Shown here in pieces: positions 45,292-54,155 of a DNA stretch of 64,000 bases (the stretch's first letter is position 1; each line of letters begins with the position of its first letter). This DNA comes from Roseomonas sp. CECT 9278 (GTDB taxonomy: Bacteria > Pseudomonadota > Alphaproteobacteria > Acetobacterales > Acetobacteraceae): the NCBI RefSeq assembly GCF_918698155.1, contig NZ_CAKKLX010000005.1, positions 1-64,000 on the forward strand. Reading direction: 5' to 3'. A program made the position numbers and the translations under genes. The notes beneath the pieces are model-generated. The model was not told where the DNA came from. It searched no databases and was given only the letters and a program-made list of their open reading frames with translations.

Positions 45292-46202
45292 TCCGCAGCG
45301 CCTACCTGGCGGCCGAGGGCTTCGAGGCAGACCTCGCCGAGGATCTGCGTCGCGCCGGCGCCGGCATCGCCGCCTGGCATGGCCGCCTGGCGCTGAGCCC
45401 GGACCCGCCGGTCGCCGCCGCCTGGTCGCTCGACACCTGGACCGATCCGCGCGAGATCCCTGTCCCGTCGGTCAAGGCCGGCGCCGATGCGCTGCGCGCC
45501 ATCCAGCGCAACTGGTCGCACCTGCCGCTGCTGCACCACCGCCGCTCCGCCCTGCTGGCCGAGCGCCTGCCGCCGGTGAAGGCGCGCGCCCTCGCCTTCC
45601 CCGAGCCCGCGCCCACGGCGCATCTGGGCGCCTGGACGCTGCTCTCGCCGGACCGGATGCTGGCCAGCCCGACCAAGACCAGCCCCTTCGTGAACGGCGA
45701 CGTCGCCTTCGTCGAGGACCGCGAGGGCCCGCCGTCGCGCGCCTACCTGAAACTGTGGGAGGCGCTGACGCGGATCGGCCGCCACCCGGTGCCGGGCGAG
45801 ACCTGCCTCGACCTCGGCGCGGCACCCGGCGGCTGGAGCTGGGCGATCGCGCGGCTCGGCGCGCAGGTGACCGCGGTGGACAAGGCGCCGCTCGACCCCG
45901 CGATCGCTGGCTTGCCCGGCGTTTCCTGCCGGCAGGAGAGCGCCTTCGGCCTGGACCCCCGGCAGGAAGTGCCGGTCGACTGGCTGTTCTCGGACATCAT
46001 CTGCTACCCGTCCCGGCTGCTCGGCCTGGTGCGGCGGTGGATGGAGGCCGGCGCGGCGCGCAACATCGTCTGCACGCTGAAGTTCCAGGGCGAGACGGAC
46101 CACGACACCGCGGCCGAATTCGCGGCGATCCCGGGCGCGCGGCTGTTCCACGGCGTCCACAACAAGCACGAATTGACCTTCGCGCGGCTCGACGCGGGCT
46201 GA
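45288..46202 (+). CDS. RlmM-like SAM-dependent RNA methyltransferase
   Basis: A 304-residue protein. The N-terminal region (about 1-140) resembles the RNA-binding part of RlmM, and the Rossmann domain has TCLDLGAAPGGWSWAIARLGAQVTAVDKAPL and DWLFSDIICYPSRLLGLV. RlmM 2'-O-methylates C2498 of 23S rRNA. PSRAYLKLWEAL provides the first catalytic lysine and CTLKFQG a later one. It is shorter than E. coli RlmM, so the exact target is inferred. Confidence 0.82.
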   Translation: MIRSAYLAAEGFEADLAEDLRRAGAGIAAWHGRLALSPDPPVAAAWSLDTWTDPREIPVPSVKAGADALRAIQRNWSHLPLLHHRRSALLAERLPPVKARALAFPEPAPTAHLGAWTLLSPDRMLASPTKTSPFVNGDVAFVEDREGPPSRAYLKLWEALTRIGRHPVPGETCLDLGAAPGGWSWAIARLGAQVTAVDKAPLDPAIAGLPGVSCRQESAFGLDPRQEVPVDWLFSDIICYPSRLLGLVRRWMEAGAARNIVCTLKFQGETDHDTAAEFAAIPGARLFHGVHNKHELTFARLDAG

Positions 46203-46288
46203 CCTGGCACGGTCCCTGCAATGCCCGGTCTGCGCCAGCACGGCGCCGCCCGGAAACCCCGGGTGCCACCACGACGGAGTACGCGGCC

Positions 46289-46585
46289 ATGCAGACTGCC
46301 CCCACCGCCCCGCAGGCGATCCGGGCCTTCCGCATGCAGAGCCAGCAGGATGCGGCTCGGCTTCAGGCTGCCGGCGGCGGACAGGATTTCGCCGCGACGC
46401 TGCAAGGATTGCGGCCAGGCCCCACGAGGATCGCGGGGCCGGGAACACCCACGGGCAATACGCTCGCCGCACTGCTCCAGCGGCTGGACACCGACCAGGA
46501 TGGACGGATCACGCCGCTGGAACTGCGCGCCTCGACCGACCGGCAGGCCCCGCCGCAGGGGGCCAGGACCATCAACACCGGTTGA
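46289..46585 (+). CDS. Small EF-hand protein
   Basis: A 98-residue protein beginning MQTAPTAPQAIRAFRM. Near residues 66-79 is one EF-hand calcium loop, LDTDQDGRITPLEL (Asp-x-Asp-x-Asp-Gly-x-Ile-x-x-x-Glu). The rest is low-complexity and Gln/Ala/Pro-rich, with no signal peptide. GGAG at about 46275 precedes the ATG. Single EF-hand proteins of this type occur in alphaproteobacteria without assigned roles. Confidence 0.72.
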   Translation: MQTAPTAPQAIRAFRMQSQQDAARLQAAGGGQDFAATLQGLRPGPTRIAGPGTPTGNTLAALLQRLDTDQDGRITPLELRASTDRQAPPQGARTINTG

Positions 46586-46636
46586 AGCGACACGCCGGCG
46601 TTTCCGCCGCGGCGGTTTCGCCCTACCTGTTGCGGC

Positions 46637-47509
46637 ATGGATGTCATGCCGCCTGTCCGCAACCCGCCCCGGAAGCGCGACAGCGCCTTCGCGGTCGTCC
46701 GGCGCATGTGGCGGGAAGCCGCGTCCGACCGCATCTCCCTGACCGCCGCCGGCTGCGCCTTCTACGCCATGGTCGCGCTGTTCCCCGCGCTGTTCCTGCT
46801 GGTGCTGGTCTATGGCCTGGCCTTCGATCGCGAGACGGTGGAACCGCAGCTCGAAGTGCTGCGCGAACTGGTGCCGGAGGAGACCTTCGACCTCATTGCC
46901 GGGCGGGTTCACGACCTGATCGAATCGCCGCGGCCGCGGCTGGAATGGGGCGCCATCGTCTCGGGCGGTGTCGCGATCTGGTCCGCCTCGGCCGGCACGC
47001 GGTCGATGATCGGCGCGCTGAACATGGCGCACAACGTGGTCGAGAGCCGCCGCTTCCTGCACTACCACCTGCTCGCCATCGGCATCACGCTGTCGATCAC
47101 GCTGGCGGTGGCGCTGGCGATCGCGACCCTGGTGGCACTGCCCGGCGTGGCCGCGCTGTTCGGGCTGCCCGCCCCGCAGGCCTGGGCCTTGCGCGGCATG
47201 TCGCTCGGCACGCTGCTGCTGCTGGTCTTCATGGGGCTGATCGTGGTGTATCGGCTGGGTCCATCGGGACGGCATCCGGGGATTGCCTGGACGATGCCCG
47301 GCGCGGTGGTGGCGACGCTGCTCTGGGCGGCGGCCTCGGCGGGGTTCACGCTCTATGTCTCGCATGTCGCGACCTATGACCTGATGTACGGGCCGCTCGG
47401 CGCCGCGATCGCGCTGATGATGTGGTTCTGGGTCAGCGTGTATGTCGTGCTGCTGGGGGCGGAGCTGAATGTCTCGCTGCTCGAGGCCCGTGCCTCGACG
47501 GCCGACTGA
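46637..47509 (+). CDS. YihY/BrkB family membrane protein
   Basis: A 290-residue protein with six predicted membrane helices. ISLTAAGCAFYAMVALFPALFLLVLVYGL near the N-terminus, and YDLMYGPLGAAIALMMWFWVSVYVVLLGAELN near the C-terminus, are hallmarks of the family (formerly called ribonuclease BN-like). Its role is not settled. It is unlinked functionally to its neighbours. The ATG three codons later would serve equally well. Confidence 0.92.
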   Translation: MDVMPPVRNPPRKRDSAFAVVRRMWREAASDRISLTAAGCAFYAMVALFPALFLLVLVYGLAFDRETVEPQLEVLRELVPEETFDLIAGRVHDLIESPRPRLEWGAIVSGGVAIWSASAGTRSMIGALNMAHNVVESRRFLHYHLLAIGITLSITLAVALAIATLVALPGVAALFGLPAPQAWALRGMSLGTLLLLVFMGLIVVYRLGPSGRHPGIAWTMPGAVVATLLWAAASAGFTLYVSHVATYDLMYGPLGAAIALMMWFWVSVYVVLLGAELNVSLLEARASTAD

Positions 47510-47546
47510 CGCACGGGCAGGATCGTCGCCGGAGGACCGCCTGCCC

Positions 47547-48635
47547 ATGACGATTCCGCTGATCGCCGAGGTGCGCGTGCGCGCGGTGGATGCACCGATC
47601 GACCCGCCGCTGCGCAACAGCCTGAACGTGATCCCGCGCGCGCCGCTGGTCATCGTGGATGTCCGCACCGACTGCGGCGCGGCCGGCACCGCCTATGTCT
47701 TCCCCTATGCGCCGGCGGCGCTGGCGCCGACCGCGGCGCTGGCGCGCAGCCTGGGCGCGGGGCTGGTCGGGCGGCCCCTGGCGCCGGCGACGCTGTGGCG
47801 GGAACTGCACGATGCCGGGCGCATCCTGGGCACCGAGGGGCTGGTGCAGATCGCGCTCTCGGCGCTCGACATGGCGTTGTGGGATGCGCTGGCGGTGCGC
47901 GCGGGGCTGCCGCTGTGCGCGCTGCTGGGCGGTGAACCACGCCCGGTGCCGATCTATGCCTCGCTGCGCGGCTGGGGTGCCGCGATGCTCGCGGAGGAGG
48001 CCGGCCAGGCCGTGGCTGCGCTCGGCGCGCGGGCGGTCAAGTTCAAGCTGGGCCAGGCGCGGCTGGAGGACGACCTCGACACGGTGCGCGCGGTGCGCGG
48101 CGTGGTGGGCGAGGCCGTGCAGATCCTGGTCGACTACAATCAGGCACTCAGCCTGCCCGAGGCCGAACGCCGCGGCCGCGCGCTGGAGGCGCTGGACGTG
48201 CGCTGGCTCGAGGAACCGCTGCCGGTGCAGGATGATGCCGGGCTGGCGGAACTCGCGCGGCGCCTGGCGGTGCCCGTGCAGGGCGGCGAGAACTGGTGGG
48301 GCCCGGCCGGGATGCACCGCGCGCTGATGGCCGGCGCGGTGGACCTGTGCATGCCCGATGCGATGAAGATCGGCGGCGTGACCGGCTGGATGCGCGCGGC
48401 GGCGATGGCGGCGGCGCATCGCGTGCCGATGTCGTCCCACATCTTCGTCGAGGCCAGCGTGCACCTGCTGAACGCGACGCCGAGCGCGCATCTGCTGGAA
48501 CACCTGGATATCGCGGCGCCGCTGCTGGCGGAACCGCTGGTGGTGCGCGACGGCATGGCGCTGGTGCCGGAGCGGCCCGGCATGGGCATGGTGTGGGATG
48601 AGGCGGCGCTCACCGCGCACGCCGCGGATGTCTGA
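47547..48635 (+). CDS. Enolase superfamily enzyme (mandelate racemase/muconate lactonizing type)
   Basis: A 362-residue enzyme with the catalytic set of the mandelate racemase group. These are Lys165/Lys167 (VKFKLG), metal ligands Asp196 (VDYNQ), Glu222 (LEEPL) and Glu248 (GGENW), Asp271 (PDAMKIGG) and His298 (MSSHIF). It should abstract a proton next to a carboxylate, for racemisation or acid-sugar dehydration. It is followed by a 2-hydroxyacid dehydrogenase gene 13 nt on, which suggests a hydroxyacid or sugar-acid substrate. Confidence 0.9.
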   Translation: MTIPLIAEVRVRAVDAPIDPPLRNSLNVIPRAPLVIVDVRTDCGAAGTAYVFPYAPAALAPTAALARSLGAGLVGRPLAPATLWRELHDAGRILGTEGLVQIALSALDMALWDALAVRAGLPLCALLGGEPRPVPIYASLRGWGAAMLAEEAGQAVAALGARAVKFKLGQARLEDDLDTVRAVRGVVGEAVQILVDYNQALSLPEAERRGRALEALDVRWLEEPLPVQDDAGLAELARRLAVPVQGGENWWGPAGMHRALMAGAVDLCMPDAMKIGGVTGWMRAAAMAAAHRVPMSSHIFVEASVHLLNATPSAHLLEHLDIAAPLLAEPLVVRDGMALVPERPGMGMVWDEAALTAHAADV

Positions 48636-48648
48636 AGGGGAAACCGGA

Positions 48649-49569
48649 ATGCGCGCAGCCTTCGTCGATGCCAATGCCTCCCTCGCCGACGTGATGCGCC
48701 GGCTGCACCAGCCGGACGACCTGCCGGTCGCGATCCACCAGGACCCCGACATCACGCCGGACGCCCTGCCCGCCTTGCTCGCCGGCGTACAGGTCGCGAT
48801 CGACGACCACACGCATTTCCCGGTCGATGTCGTGAAGCGTTGCCCGGACCTCAGGCACATCGTGTTCCTGGGCACCGGCGCGCGGTCCTACATGGATCCC
48901 GAGGCGCTGGAGGCCGAATGCGGCGTCCAGGTCCACATCATCAAGGGCTATGGCGACACCGCGGTGGCCGAGATGGCCTTCGCGCTGATGTGGGCCGCCG
49001 CGCGCGGCATCGGCCCGACGCACCACGCGATGGTCGGCGGCGGCTGGCCGCGCGACGAGGGGATGCAGCTGACCGGCAAGACCGTCGGCATCATCGGCTT
49101 CGGCGGCATCGGCGCCGAGATGGCGCGGCTGTGCAGCGGCGCCGGCATGAAGGTGCTGGCCTGGAACCGCTCGCCGAAATCGCATCCCGGCGTGACCTTC
49201 ACCGACATCGACACGCTGCTGGCGGGCAGCGACGTGGTGTCCCTGCACCTGCTGCTGAACGACGAGACGCGCGGCTTCCTCGATGCCGCGCGGCTGGCGC
49301 GGATGAAGCCGGGCGCGCTGTTCGTGAACACCGCGCGCGGCGCGATCGTCGACGAGCCCGCGCTGGTCGCCGCGCTGCGCGAAGGGCGCATCCGCGCCGC
49401 CGGTCTCGATGTGTTCGTCGAGGAACCGCTGCCGGCCGGCCACGCCCTGGCCGCCCTGCCGAATGTGACGATGACCTCCCATTCGGCCTTCCGCACGCCG
49501 GAGGCGACGGACAACCTGATCGAGGCCGCGCTGGCGCATTGCCGGCGGATCGTGGCGCAGGGGCGCTGA
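48649..49569 (+). CDS. D-isomer-specific 2-hydroxyacid dehydrogenase
   Basis: A 306-residue NAD(P)-dependent enzyme. The cofactor motif is KTVGIIGFGGIGAEMARL and the catalytic residues are Arg230 (VNTARGAIVDE), Glu259 (DVFVEEPLP) and His278 (TSHSAFRTPEA). It interconverts a 2-keto acid and a D-2-hydroxyacid. GAAGGGG precedes the ATG at 48649. It is probably co-transcribed with the enolase-superfamily gene. Confidence 0.92.
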   Translation: MRAAFVDANASLADVMRRLHQPDDLPVAIHQDPDITPDALPALLAGVQVAIDDHTHFPVDVVKRCPDLRHIVFLGTGARSYMDPEALEAECGVQVHIIKGYGDTAVAEMAFALMWAAARGIGPTHHAMVGGGWPRDEGMQLTGKTVGIIGFGGIGAEMARLCSGAGMKVLAWNRSPKSHPGVTFTDIDTLLAGSDVVSLHLLLNDETRGFLDAARLARMKPGALFVNTARGAIVDEPALVAALREGRIRAAGLDVFVEEPLPAGHALAALPNVTMTSHSAFRTPEATDNLIEAALAHCRRIVAQGR

Positions 49570-49585
49570 CCCCCGCGCCGCCGGT

Positions 49586-51172
49586 TCAGGCCGGCCGCAC
49601 GCCCCAGGGGTAGGGCATGCTGCCCTTGGCCAGGCCGGTGATGCTGCGCCGATGCGCCGTGCGGATGAAGAACTGGCCGAGCGGGATGGTCGCGACATCA
49701 TCCTGCGCGAGCTTGTTGATCTCGTTCGCCAGGTTGCGCTGACGCTCCGGCTCCGCCGCATCGAGCCAGGCCTGCACCAGCTCCTCCGCGCGCGGGCTGG
49801 TGTACCAGCCGAACCAGCCGCTCGCCCCCGGCCCCTTCACCAGGGAGGACACGCCCGGGTTCAGGTACGCGAGCGATGAGCCGTAGGTGTGGAAGATGCT
49901 CCAGCCGCCCTGGTCGACCGGTTCGCGGCGCACGCGGCGCTGCACCACCGTGCCCCAGTCGGTATCGGCCAGTTCGACATTCATGCCGATGCGCTTCAGC
50001 CGGTCGGCGGTGATCTGCCCATGCGGGCCGATCAGCGGGAAGTCGGTGGGGTTAATGATGACCACCTTCTCGCCGCGATAGCCCGAGGCCTGCAGCGCGG
50101 CCCGCGCACGATCGAGGCTGCGCGGCGCGGCGTTGAATTCCGACAGGTCCTCGATCCCCAGCGGCGTGCCGCAGGGGAACAGGCTGCGGCATTCGCGCCA
50201 GACCGCGCGATCCGACCCGAGCGTCGCCTGCATGTATTCCGGCTGGTCGACCGACAGCGCCACCGCCTGGCGCGTCTTCACATTGTCGAACGGCGCCTGC
50301 AGGTGGTTGAGCCGCATGATCGACAGCAGGCCCGCGGGATTGAGGATGTCGATCGCGATGTTGCGGTTGCGCTGCAGGGTCGGGATCAGGTCCGACAGCG
50401 GCTGTTCGAGCCAGTCGATCTCGCCGCTCTGCAGGGCCGCCGCGGCGGTCGCGGGGTCGGGCAGGATGTGCCATTCGATGCGCGGGAAATGCCCGACCTT
50501 GCCGCCCGAGGCCCAGTCCGACGCCTCCTGCCGCGGCACATAGGCGTCGTTCTTCGCGTAGACCACGCGGCTGCCCGAGACGAATTCGTCGCGCAGGAAG
50601 CGATAGGGGCCGGAGCCGATCACCTCGCTCACCTGCGCATTCGCATCGGTCCGCGCGAGGCGTTCGGGCATGATGAACGGCACATTCGCATCCGGCTTCG
50701 CAAGCGCATCAAGCAGCAGCGGGAAAGGCCGCTTCAGCCGGATCTCGAGCGTGCGGTCGTCGGTCGCGACCCAGCCATCGACCACCTGCGCCAGGATCTG
50801 CCCGAAGGGATCGCGCTTCGACCAGCGTTCCAGGCTTGCCGCGCAGTCGCGCGCACGGACGGGTTCATTGTCGTGGAAGCGCAGGCCGTCGCGCAGGCGG
50901 ATGGTCCAGGTGCGGCCATCGGCGCTGACCGTGTGGCCCTCGGCCATCTGCGGGCGCGGCTGCTGCTGCCCGTTCACCGCATAGAGCGTGTCGTACACGT
51001 GGTAGCCGTGCATCTGCGTGACGATCGCGCTGGTCCAGATGGGATCGAGCGCGGTGAGGTTCGCCTGCGGCACGAAGCGCAGCGTGGCCGTGCGCGCCGG
51101 CTGCGCGACGGCGGGCGCCGCGGCGCCGAAGGCACCGGCAGCGGTGCCCTGCAGGAGGGTGCGACGTTTCAT
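49586..51172 (-). CDS. ABC transporter substrate-binding protein, peptide/nickel (family 5) type
   Basis: A 528-residue periplasmic protein with a twin-arginine-like leader (MKRRTLLQGTAAGAFGAAAPAVAQ). Family-5 features include LRFVPQANLTALDPIWTSAIVTQMHGYHVYDTLY, GRTWTIRLRDGLRFHDNEPVRARDCAASLERW and GSGPYRFLRDEFVSGSRVVYAKNDAY. It binds peptides or other larger solutes. No permease or ATPase genes adjoin it, so it is an orphan receptor here. Confidence 0.92.
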   Translation of the reverse strand: MKRRTLLQGTAAGAFGAAAPAVAQPARTATLRFVPQANLTALDPIWTSAIVTQMHGYHVYDTLYAVNGQQQPRPQMAEGHTVSADGRTWTIRLRDGLRFHDNEPVRARDCAASLERWSKRDPFGQILAQVVDGWVATDDRTLEIRLKRPFPLLLDALAKPDANVPFIMPERLARTDANAQVSEVIGSGPYRFLRDEFVSGSRVVYAKNDAYVPRQEASDWASGGKVGHFPRIEWHILPDPATAAAALQSGEIDWLEQPLSDLIPTLQRNRNIAIDILNPAGLLSIMRLNHLQAPFDNVKTRQAVALSVDQPEYMQATLGSDRAVWRECRSLFPCGTPLGIEDLSEFNAAPRSLDRARAALQASGYRGEKVVIINPTDFPLIGPHGQITADRLKRIGMNVELADTDWGTVVQRRVRREPVDQGGWSIFHTYGSSLAYLNPGVSSLVKGPGASGWFGWYTSPRAEELVQAWLDAAEPERQRNLANEINKLAQDDVATIPLGQFFIRTAHRRSITGLAKGSMPYPWGVRPA

Positions 51173-51253
51173 GGCGTTTCCTGTTCTTTGTTCACGCGAC
51201 CAGGCGCAGCCTATGGGCCCCGCGAAGCCGGGGTCAAATGGCTGCGCGCGGCG

Positions 51254-51595
51254 TCAGGGCAGGTCGAAGCGCACCGCGATCGCCGCTGAGGCGATCACCG
51301 CGAGGTCGTGGCCGCCCTCGGCCGGCACGTCCAGCCCGCCCTTGACCGCCCGCGCGGTCACCACGCCATAGGGCAGCGACTTGCGCACCGCCTCGATATC
51401 CACCGCGTCGGGCTGCTGGACGCCGATCGTGACCTCGACCTGCATGGCATGGATGTCGAGCCCGAGGGTGCGGATGAAGGCCAGCGAGGAATGATGCAGC
51501 GCGTCCTGCACCGCGCGCAGCGCCGCCTTGGTGTAGTCGCCGCCATGCAGGTCGTTGCCGGTGCCCATCTCCAGGATGATGCGCTTCAAGGCCAT
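51254..51595 (-). CDS. Lin0512 family protein, copy A
   Basis: A 113-residue protein. MALKRIILEMGTGNDLHGGDYTKAALRAVQDALHHSSLAFI, then MQVEVTIGVQQPDAVDIEAVRKSLPYG and a C-terminal VIASAAIAVRFD match the Lin0512 family of unknown function. It lies 12 bp after a paralogue in the same orientation. The pair probably forms a hetero-oligomer. Ring-forming homologues are known, but no activity is established to my knowledge. Confidence 0.85.
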   Translation of the reverse strand: MALKRIILEMGTGNDLHGGDYTKAALRAVQDALHHSSLAFIRTLGLDIHAMQVEVTIGVQQPDAVDIEAVRKSLPYGVVTARAVKGGLDVPAEGGHDLAVIASAAIAVRFDLP

Positions 51596-51607
51596 GGTGC
51601 GGGTGTC

Positions 51608-51946
51608 CTACAGGTCGAGCCGCACGATGGCGCAGCAATTGGCGATCAGCGTGGTGGTGGTGCCGTCGTCGCTCGGGATCTCGAGCCCGCCTTCGACGAC
51701 CGTCACGGTGCCGGTGCCATGCGGCAGGATGGCCAGGACCTGGTCCTTGTCGACCTGGTCGGGCCTCGGCACGCCGATCAGCACCTCGACCCGCATGGCG
51801 TCGACCGGCTGGTCGACCGCCACGCCGATCGTCAGCGCGTTGTGCCACAGCGCGTCGCGCAGCGCGCGCACGGCGGCCTTGGTGGAATCCGCACCGCGGA
51901 TATCGGTGCCCATCCCGATTTCGAGCGCCATGCGCTGCAACGCCAT
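51608..51946 (-). CDS. Lin0512 family protein, copy B
   Basis: A 112-residue paralogue of copy A: MALQRMALEIGMGTDIRGADSTKAAVRALRDALWHN, MRVEVLIGVPRPDQVDKDQVLAILPHGTGTVTVVEGGLEIPSDDG and IANCCAIVRLDL. The ATG at 51946 gives the family-typical N-terminus, whereas longer in-frame starts add a basic unrelated stretch. It leads a short operon with copy A, divergent from the ROK regulator across 224 bp. Confidence 0.85.
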   Translation of the reverse strand: MALQRMALEIGMGTDIRGADSTKAAVRALRDALWHNALTIGVAVDQPVDAMRVEVLIGVPRPDQVDKDQVLAILPHGTGTVTVVEGGLEIPSDDGTTTTLIANCCAIVRLDL

Positions 51947-52170
51947 GCCGGTGCTTCCCCCCGCGCGCCGGACCGGCCGGCACGATTGTCCGACCGCGAG
52001 ACTAGCGGGAGGGCGCGGGTTCGACCATGCGCCGCGGCCGTCGCGCCGGGCGGGCGCGGGCACGGGCGCGTATCGGTGCGCGGGGGTGCCGCGGCTCGCC
52101 ACCGCCGCCATCGCGGGCGCGCGCCGGGCGCGAGTGGCAGCACGCGCCCCATCTCCCCTACACTCCGCGC

Positions 52171-53406
52171 ATGGACCTCCGATCCCTTGGCGCGGGCGTG
52201 GCCGCCCTGCGCGAGCACAACTCAGCCCTGGTCATGCGCCAGATCCTGTCGTCGCAGGGTCTGTCGCGGTCGGAGATCGCGATCCGCGTCGGCCTCACGG
52301 AAGCGGCGGTGTCGCGGATCACCCGCGACCTGATCGACGCCGGCCTGGTGCGCGAGGGCGAGGAGGTCCGCGCCGAACCCGGCCAGCGCGGCCGCCGCCA
52401 GGTCCAGCTGGAGGCGAACGGCAACGGCGCGCTTTTCCTGGCAGTGAGCCTGACGATCTCCGACCGCCGCGTGTCGATCGTCGACCTCACCGGGCGCCGC
52501 CGTGCCGAGGCCGCGCTGCCGCCCGCATTGCCGGACCACTACGGCACCCTGGTCGACAAGGTGGTCGCCGGCGCCCGCCACCTGCTGGGCAAGTCGCGAT
52601 TGCCGCGGCAGCGAATCCTGGGCCTGGCGGTCGCCACCGCGGGGGCGGTGGACCAGGCCTCGGGCCGCGTGACGGCCTCCTCGCTCGCGGTGCTGGAGGG
52701 CCAGGACGTGGCCGGGGAGCTGTCGGGGCGGCTGCGCCTGCCGGCCATCGTGGAGACGATCGGCAATACCTTCGGCCTCGCGGAGGCGCATCGCGCGATG
52801 CGGGAGGGCAGCGCGGCGATGGCGGGGCCGAGCCTGGTCGTGCACGTGGCCTTCGGCCTGGGCGTCAGTGTCATGCTGGACGGGCAGCTCATCCGCACGG
52901 GCGGCGACGAACGCGTCGCGGGGCATGTCCCGGTGCCGGGCGGGCGGGCGCGCTGCGTCTGTGGCGCGCAGGGCTGCCTGATGGCCGAGGCGGGCGGGTA
53001 CGGCATCCTCCGCCGCCTCGACGCCATCGCCCCCGAGGCACCCCGCCAGGGCTGGGCGGAGATGCGCCCGGACGCCCTGCGCGACGCGGTGCATCGGTCC
53101 AACGCCGGCGGGAACGAGGCCGCCCGCGTCATGGCCGAGGCGGGCAGGCTGCTGGGGGAAAGGCTGCTCGACATCGGGGCATCGATCGCGCCGCGCCGTG
53201 TCCTGCTGGGCGGTCCGCTGGCCGCGGCCGAGCCCTTCGTCGCCGGGGTCGGCCGGGGGCTTGCCGCAGCCCATGCGCGCATCGGGTCGCTGCCGCCTGC
53301 GCTGCGCGTTTCCGCCATCGACTACCTGCGGGCGACCGAGCTGCTGGCGATCGAGGAATTCGCGCTGAACCGGCCCCTGCTGCCCAGCCTGGCGCCGGTG
53401 GCTTGA
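52171..53406 (+). CDS. ROK family transcriptional regulator
   Basis: A 411-residue repressor-type ROK protein. The N-terminal helix-turn-helix is at about 22-66 (LVMRQILSSQGLSRSEIAIRVGLTEAAVSRITRDLIDAGLV), followed by a sugar-kinase-like fold. The ROK zinc motif is CVCGAQGCLMAEAGG. The kinase motifs are imperfect, as usual in regulators. It lies upstream of the cyclase/amidase genes and divergent from the Lin0512 pair, so it probably controls one or both. Confidence 0.9.
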   Translation: MDLRSLGAGVAALREHNSALVMRQILSSQGLSRSEIAIRVGLTEAAVSRITRDLIDAGLVREGEEVRAEPGQRGRRQVQLEANGNGALFLAVSLTISDRRVSIVDLTGRRRAEAALPPALPDHYGTLVDKVVAGARHLLGKSRLPRQRILGLAVATAGAVDQASGRVTASSLAVLEGQDVAGELSGRLRLPAIVETIGNTFGLAEAHRAMREGSAAMAGPSLVVHVAFGLGVSVMLDGQLIRTGGDERVAGHVPVPGGRARCVCGAQGCLMAEAGGYGILRRLDAIAPEAPRQGWAEMRPDALRDAVHRSNAGGNEAARVMAEAGRLLGERLLDIGASIAPRRVLLGGPLAAAEPFVAGVGRGLAAAHARIGSLPPALRVSAIDYLRATELLAIEEFALNRPLLPSLAPVA

Positions 53407-53420
53407 TGCGGTGCCGGTAA

Positions 53421-53443
53421 TTGCTTACCGTTTGCAACCATAC
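53421..53443. promoter_or_regulatory. Candidate operator before the cyclase gene
   Basis: TTGCTTAC at 53421 and GCAACCATAC at 53434-53443 lie 23-45 bp before the cyclase start, containing the inverted repeat TTGC-N9-GCAA. The same 10-mer GCAACCATAC recurs at 57156-57165, upstream of the frameshifted Bug gene, and there too the complement of TTGCTTAC abuts it. It is a candidate site for the ROK regulator, based on recurrence and position only. Confidence 0.35.
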
Positions 53444-53465
53444 CTGAGCCCGCCCGGAGGTTGCC

Positions 53466-54155
53466 TTGGAACTGATCGACCTGAGCCGCGAGATCCACCA
53501 CAAGATGCAGCGGCTGGTGAACCACCCGACCATCGAGGTCTATCCCTTCAGCACGCATGACGAGAAGCGCGTGGCCGACGGCTACGAATTCTCCTCGGCG
53601 ACCATGGTGCTGCACATGGGCGACCACGGCGGCACGCATGTCGATGCGCCGGTGCATTTCGACGACCGGCCCGGCGCGAAGACCATCGAGGAACTGCCGC
53701 TCGAGACCTTCTTCACCGAGGCGATGTGCCTCGACCTCACGCATGTGCCCGACCGCACCGACATCACCATCGCGCATCTCGAGGAAGCGGAGCGCAAGGC
53801 GGGCGTCGCGATCCAGCCGAAGGACACGGTGCTGCTCTACACCGGCTTCTACCAGCGCGCCGCCGGCACGGACGGCTACATCACCGACTTCCCGGGGCTG
53901 ACCAAGGACAGCGCGACCTGGCTCGGCCGGAAGGGCATCACCGCCTTCACCGTGGAATCCGTCAGCCCCGGCCGGCCGGGGCGCAACAACTTCGAGGTCC
54001 ATCACGTCTGCCGCGACCTCGGCTTCACGCATTACGAAGGCGTGGTGAACCTCGACAAGGTGGTGGGCCGCGGGCGCTTCCGCTTCATCGCCTTCCCGCT
54101 GCGCATCCGCGCCGGCACCGGCAGCCCGGTGCGCGCCGTGGCCTGGTTCCCGTGA
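53466..54155 (+). CDS. Cyclase family protein (kynurenine formamidase-like)
   Basis: A 229-residue metal-dependent hydrolase. The family motif is MGDHGGTHVDAPVHF (HxGTHxDxPxHF), with a later histidine near HHVCRDLGFTHYEG. Relatives include KynB and isatin hydrolase; the substrate is probably an N-formyl compound, lactam or amide. I use the TTG at 53466 because CGGAGG at 53454-53459 sits at the right distance and no ATG or GTG fits the N-terminus (MELIDLSREIHH). The stop overlaps the amidase GTG. Confidence 0.88.
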   Translation: MELIDLSREIHHKMQRLVNHPTIEVYPFSTHDEKRVADGYEFSSATMVLHMGDHGGTHVDAPVHFDDRPGAKTIEELPLETFFTEAMCLDLTHVPDRTDITIAHLEEAERKAGVAIQPKDTVLLYTGFYQRAAGTDGYITDFPGLTKDSATWLGRKGITAFTVESVSPGRPGRNNFEVHHVCRDLGFTHYEGVVNLDKVVGRGRFRFIAFPLRIRAGTGSPVRAVAWFP

